Positions 23,109-25,739 of a stretch of 25,739 bases of DNA are shown piece by piece. The position numbers and the translations under genes were made by a program. This DNA comes from Desulfurivibrio sp044068515. Lineage in GTDB: Bacteria; Desulfobacterota; Desulfobulbia; Desulfobulbales; Desulfurivibrionaceae. The stretch is from assembly GCF_044068515.1 (NCBI RefSeq), contig NZ_JBIPKI010000037.1:1-25739 (forward strand), read 5' to 3'. Below the pieces are notes generated by a model. The model searched no databases and was not told where the DNA came from. It saw only the letters and a list, made by a program, of their open reading frames with translations. Numbering within the stretch: the stretch's first letter is position 1; every line of letters starts with the position of its first letter.

Positions 23109-23142
23109 GTATCCTCCTTATCCTCGCGGGGGGGCAATGGGC

Positions 23143-23172
23143 GGGGCCGGCCGAAGCGGCCCGGCCGGCCCC
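23143..23172 (-). terminator. GC-rich hairpin just after the methyltransferase gene
   Basis: GGGGCCGGCCG (23143-23153) and CGGCCGGCCCC (23162-23172) form a perfect 11-bp stem with an 8-nt loop, 6 nt past the stop of the methyltransferase gene. No T-run follows on the - strand, so it may be a weak terminator, an mRNA-end stabiliser or an attenuator before the permease gene. Confidence 0.5.
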
Positions 23173-23178
23173 GGTTAA

Positions 23179-23781
23179 TCAGGCCAGGGGTTTGCGCCAG
23201 CGGAAAAGCCGCATCGGCGGCACGTTGAGCAGCTCCAGCTCCACCTCCGGTTTGCCCAGCAGCTTGCGGCTCAGGGCGGCCACCCGATCCCGGACCTGGT
23301 AGGCGACAAAGAGCCCGCCCGGCGGCAGGGATTCCCAGACCTCGCCGATAATCCGCCGCCCCAGCACCAGGGGCATGGTGGAGAAGGGGATCCCCGAAAC
23401 CACCACATCGGGCCGCTCCAGGCCATGCTCATCGAGAATATCCCGAATATCGGCGGCGCTGCCCAGGTGGACGGTGAGGCGGGGGTCGGGATGCCGGGCC
23501 AGCCGGCTGACGAACTCCGGGGTGATCTCGATGCTCAGCAAGCGGGCCTCGGGGCCCAGGGCCGCCAGCATGGCCCGGGTGGTCCCGCCGGTGCCGGGGC
23601 CCAGTTCCACCACCAGGCGGGCCCGGCAGATCTCGGCGCAATCGATGAGCCGCCGCTCGAGGAAGCGCGAACTGGGCACAATCGAGGCCACCTGCTCGGG
23701 ATAGCGCAGGAAACCCTGCAGAAAAGCCCAAGTGTCGCGGCCATCCGGTCGAGTCACGTTGATATCGCCTGGTTTATTCAC
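23179..23781 (-). CDS. SAM-dependent methyltransferase, PmtA-like (phospholipid N-methyltransferase family)
   Basis: The start is GTG 23781 with GGGAGGTGG upstream. The 200 residues begin with the FLQGFLRYPEQVASIVPSSRFL segment (residues 20-41) that is typical of the PmtA/KsgA-like group. SAM motif I VVELGPGTGGTTRAML (57-72, with E59) follows, then an acidic residue after strand 2 (LLSIEITPEF) and VVVSGIPFSTMP as motif IV. PmtA enzymes methylate phosphatidylethanolamine, ending in phosphatidylcholine. Near relatives include rRNA adenine dimethylases, but the PSSRFL signature favours the lipid branch. It lies between the MscS and permease genes on the same strand, so all three may act at the membrane. 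The exact substrate is not shown. Confidence 0.82.
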   Translation of the reverse strand: MNKPGDINVTRPDGRDTWAFLQGFLRYPEQVASIVPSSRFLERRLIDCAEICRARLVVELGPGTGGTTRAMLAALGPEARLLSIEITPEFVSRLARHPDPRLTVHLGSAADIRDILDEHGLERPDVVVSGIPFSTMPLVLGRRIIGEVWESLPPGGLFVAYQVRDRVAALSRKLLGKPEVELELLNVPPMRLFRWRKPLA

Positions 23782-23870
23782 CTTTTTCCACCTCCCCCAC
23801 CAACATTCACGAAACGGGAGCCACCGGCCCGTGAAGACTTGAATTTAATCCGGCCGTCCGGGCTCCACCT

Positions 23871-25205
23871 TTAAGCGGGCGGCGGTGCCGCCGGACGGTC
23901 CCCGGGACGGTCCGGATTGAATGCCTCTGCCCGGGGCGGCAGGCTTTTCAGGTGCAAATCACGCTGGGGATACGGAATGGTGATCCCCGCCTGCTTGAAT
24001 TTGCGCCAGATCTCGAGATTAATCGCCGACCGGACCGAGGTGGGCCCCATTTCCGGGTCGCCGATCCAGATCCGCAGCTCCAATTCGATGCCGCTGTCGG
24101 CAAATTTCAGCAACCGCACCGCCGGGGCCGGCACCTTCAGTACCCGGGGCGGAACCTGGGCCGCTTCCAGCATCAGGGCCATGGCCTGCTCCGGGTCATC
24201 ATCATAACTGATCTGGACCGGAATCTTGAGCCGGACATTGGGGTCGGCGTAACTCCAGTTGATGACCTGGTTGGTGATCAGGGTTTCATTGGGGATCAGG
24301 GTATCGACCCCGTCCCGGTTGCGGACCACGATGTAACGGGCCCGCAGTTCCTCGACCCAGCCGAACTTGTCGCCCACCGTGATCACGTCGCCGGGCTTGA
24401 CCGAACGGTCCATGATCAGGATAAAGCCGCTGATGAAATTGGAGGCGATCCGCTGCAGGCCGAAACCCATGCCGACCCCCAGGGCCCCGCCGAAGACGGC
24501 GAAGGCGGTGAGGTCGATGCCCACCAGGTTGAGGGCCACCAGCAGGGCGATGGTGATCAGCAGGAACTTGGCGAACTTGGCCAGCCCCACCTGCATGGCG
24601 GCGCTGAAATAGCGCAGGTTGTGGACCTGGCGCTCGATCAGCCCCGATAGCCAGACCGCGATGATGATCGCCAGCCCGATCAGCACGGTGATTTCCACCG
24701 CCGCCAGCAGCGAAATCCTGCTCTGGCCCACGTTGATGGCCAGCACGTCCAGGGTCTCCCGCACCGCCGGCAGCCAGCCCAGCAGATGGAGGCCGACCAC
24801 CAGCCAGATGCCGGTTACCACAATATTTTCGCCGGCCTTCAGGGCCGGCCCCGGGGCAAAGCCCTTGCGCAGCATGTAAACCAGGATGCGGATCAAAGCC
24901 AGGGAAAGCAGCAGGGGCACGGCCAGATCCAGCAGGGCGTGGGGATAAGCCAAGGCCTTCAGCACTTCCCGCCCGATCAGGACAAAGAAGAGCAGGCTCA
25001 GGGGCCAGACGATCCGCATGGCCGAACGCAGGGCCAGGTAGCGCAAACCGGTGCCGCCCTCTTCCAGCCCCAGCCGGCGCCTCAGCCGACTCTGCGCCAG
25101 CCAGGAAGCGACCAGGGCCGGCAGGATGACGGCAAACTGCCACCAGTTTTCAGCCTGCAAGCCCCACTGCGCGATATTCTCCGCCAAACGATAAAGGCTA
25201 TCCAT
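23871..25205 (-). CDS. MscS-family mechanosensitive channel, extended N terminus
   Basis: The 444-residue protein ends with the conserved MscS core. The Gly/Ala-rich pore helix AVFGGALGVGMGFGLQRIASNFISG is followed by the beta-domain motif LIMDRSVKPGDVITVGDKFGWVEEL and IPNETLITNQVINWSY. Ahead of it are about five further membrane segments (AVILPALVASWLAQ, IVWPLSLLFFVLIG, LAVPLLLSLALIRILVYML, IVVTGIWLVVGLHLLG, AAVEITVLIGLAIIIAVWLSG), more than the three of E. coli MscS (286 residues) and closer to YbdG/YnaI-type channels. It would release solutes during osmotic downshock. The C-terminal 25 residues are Pro/Arg-rich. It is the first gene of the - strand group in the window. Confidence 0.93.
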   Translation of the reverse strand: MDSLYRLAENIAQWGLQAENWWQFAVILPALVASWLAQSRLRRRLGLEEGGTGLRYLALRSAMRIVWPLSLLFFVLIGREVLKALAYPHALLDLAVPLLLSLALIRILVYMLRKGFAPGPALKAGENIVVTGIWLVVGLHLLGWLPAVRETLDVLAINVGQSRISLLAAVEITVLIGLAIIIAVWLSGLIERQVHNLRYFSAAMQVGLAKFAKFLLITIALLVALNLVGIDLTAFAVFGGALGVGMGFGLQRIASNFISGFILIMDRSVKPGDVITVGDKFGWVEELRARYIVVRNRDGVDTLIPNETLITNQVINWSYADPNVRLKIPVQISYDDDPEQAMALMLEAAQVPPRVLKVPAPAVRLLKFADSGIELELRIWIGDPEMGPTSVRSAINLEIWRKFKQAGITIPYPQRDLHLKSLPPRAEAFNPDRPGDRPAAPPPA

Positions 25206-25430
25206 TGCCCGTTATTCCGCCTCGCCTTTCCCTTAAAACCGGCGGACCTGGGCGCGCAGAAATACGCGGCAGCCGCACGTTTATCCAAAACCATACCAAA
25301 TTATGGCCGGCATCCGCAAGGGCGACCACGGCAAAGTCCCAACCAACCGGCAGACCAACCGAAGACCCCCGCGGTCGGTCTGGTCCGGGCCGGCCGCCAC
25401 GGTGACCAGGGCGGGAGCGCCCCGACCGCA

Positions 25431-25484
25431 TAAAAAAGCCCCCGCGGGCTGGGTCAGGGCAACGTAACCCGGCCGGCGGGGGCC
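25431..25484 (-). terminator. Rho-independent terminator on the - strand
   Basis: Arms at 25438-25454 and 25467-25483 pair along about 17 nt with two mismatched spots. On the - strand the stem is followed by TTTTTT (25432-25437). It would end a transcript coming from beyond the right edge, isolating it from the MscS promoter. Confidence 0.75.
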
Positions 25485-25626
25485 AAAACGAGATCATCCA
25501 ACAATAAAAAGAGGGCGAAAAAAAGGCCGGAAAGCGGGCCGGGCTTAAAGCCGGGCGCGGGCCCGGCCCATGACGCGGGGCTGTTCAGACAAAGCCGACC
25601 CGCCCTGCCCTGCCATCAGAGCCATC

Positions 25627-25656
25627 CGCCATTGCCCCCGTGAAGGAGCAATGGCG
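25627..25656. repeat. 9-bp inverted repeat
   Basis: CGCCATTGC (25627-25635) and GCAATGGCG (25648-25656) are perfect arms around a 12-nt loop. There is no T-run, so its role is unknown; it may be part of a structured RNA on the - strand upstream of the terminator at 25431-25484. Confidence 0.55.
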
Positions 25657-25739
25657 GGCGGCAATCAACGCCCCCGGACCCGGAACTGGGCCGGCCGGGC
25701 CGAACCGGCTGAACGGGACGCCGGGCGGGGTGGGGCCGC

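Larger units (their letters stand above)
25206..25739. other. Gene-free, hairpin-rich end of the window
   Basis: No coding region is supported in these 534 nt. They contain the MscS upstream region, a clear - strand terminator (25431-25484), a dense set of GC palindromes near 25530-25570, and a 9-bp inverted repeat at 25627-25656. A structured RNA or the end of a gene lying to the right would fit, but I cannot name one. Confidence 0.6.

Noticed and set aside
22056..23228. Long + strand frame opposite the permease gene
   Set aside because: The product is rich in Gln, Asp and Gly with no hydrophobic pattern, as expected from the antisense of a membrane protein gene.

Overview
The window looks like a chromosomal stretch of a GC-rich Gram-negative bacterium. 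The right flank codes for GC-rich proteins (PAS/GGDEF enzyme, PerM-like permease, PmtA-like methyltransferase, MscS channel), and there is a lipoprotein and a UmuD/UmuC pair. Tandem AP2-domain proteins and this mix of families fit a deltaproteobacterial/Desulfobacterota-type host. That assignment is an inference from gene content, not from a marker gene.

Layout. (1) Positions 1-793 hold the 3' part of an endonuclease I gene with a C-terminal sunset-type domain, then a 42-codon remnant of a molybdenum-cofactor-carrier-like gene that ends at a stop codon. (2) Positions 800-9660 form an accessory defence-type region on the + strand, with two AT-rich blocks around a GC-richer centre. It holds a three-gene operon, PRTase - DprA-like - HAD phosphatase (ShosTA-like plus an extra HAD gene), a 1638-residue single-chain Type ISP restriction-modification enzyme, a small protein with a HEPN-like R-x4-H motif, and an AT-rich orphan. 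(3) Positions 9745-12275 return to GC-rich sequence with DNA-damage genes: an SRAP protein (+) facing umuC and umuD (-). (4) Positions 12247-13607 hold a tandem AP2-domain protein with a histone-H1-like tail behind a good sigma70-type promoter, and a small lipoprotein. (5) Positions 13850-20324 form a compact mobile element, almost all on the - strand: tyrosine integrase, zinc-finger protein, AlpA-like excisionase/regulator, primase-DUF3987 replication protein, two Cys-rich small proteins, an unknown, a DUF5681 (terminase-associated) protein and a 57-residue protein. Its right end is a 3' fragment of a tRNA-Arg(ACG) gene, and between this and the integrase lie four copies of the 8-mer TGGGAAAT in two orientations, which look like integrase arm sites. 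(6) Positions 20335-25739 are chromosome-like: a tRNA-type terminator, the PAS-PAS-GGDEF gene (+), then permease, methyltransferase and MscS genes (-), and a gene-free, hairpin-rich end.

How the parts may work together. The PRTase, DprA and HAD genes are spaced or overlapped as one transcription unit and probably act as one anti-phage or toxin-antitoxin-like module. The Type ISP enzyme adds restriction and self-protecting methylation in a single chain. The 6.5-kb element has the order integrase - AlpA - primase - DUF5681, like a phage satellite, and carries no capsid, tail or lysis genes, so it would have to use another element's particles if it moves. The left end of the element was not found with certainty, so whether the defence genes travel with it remains open.
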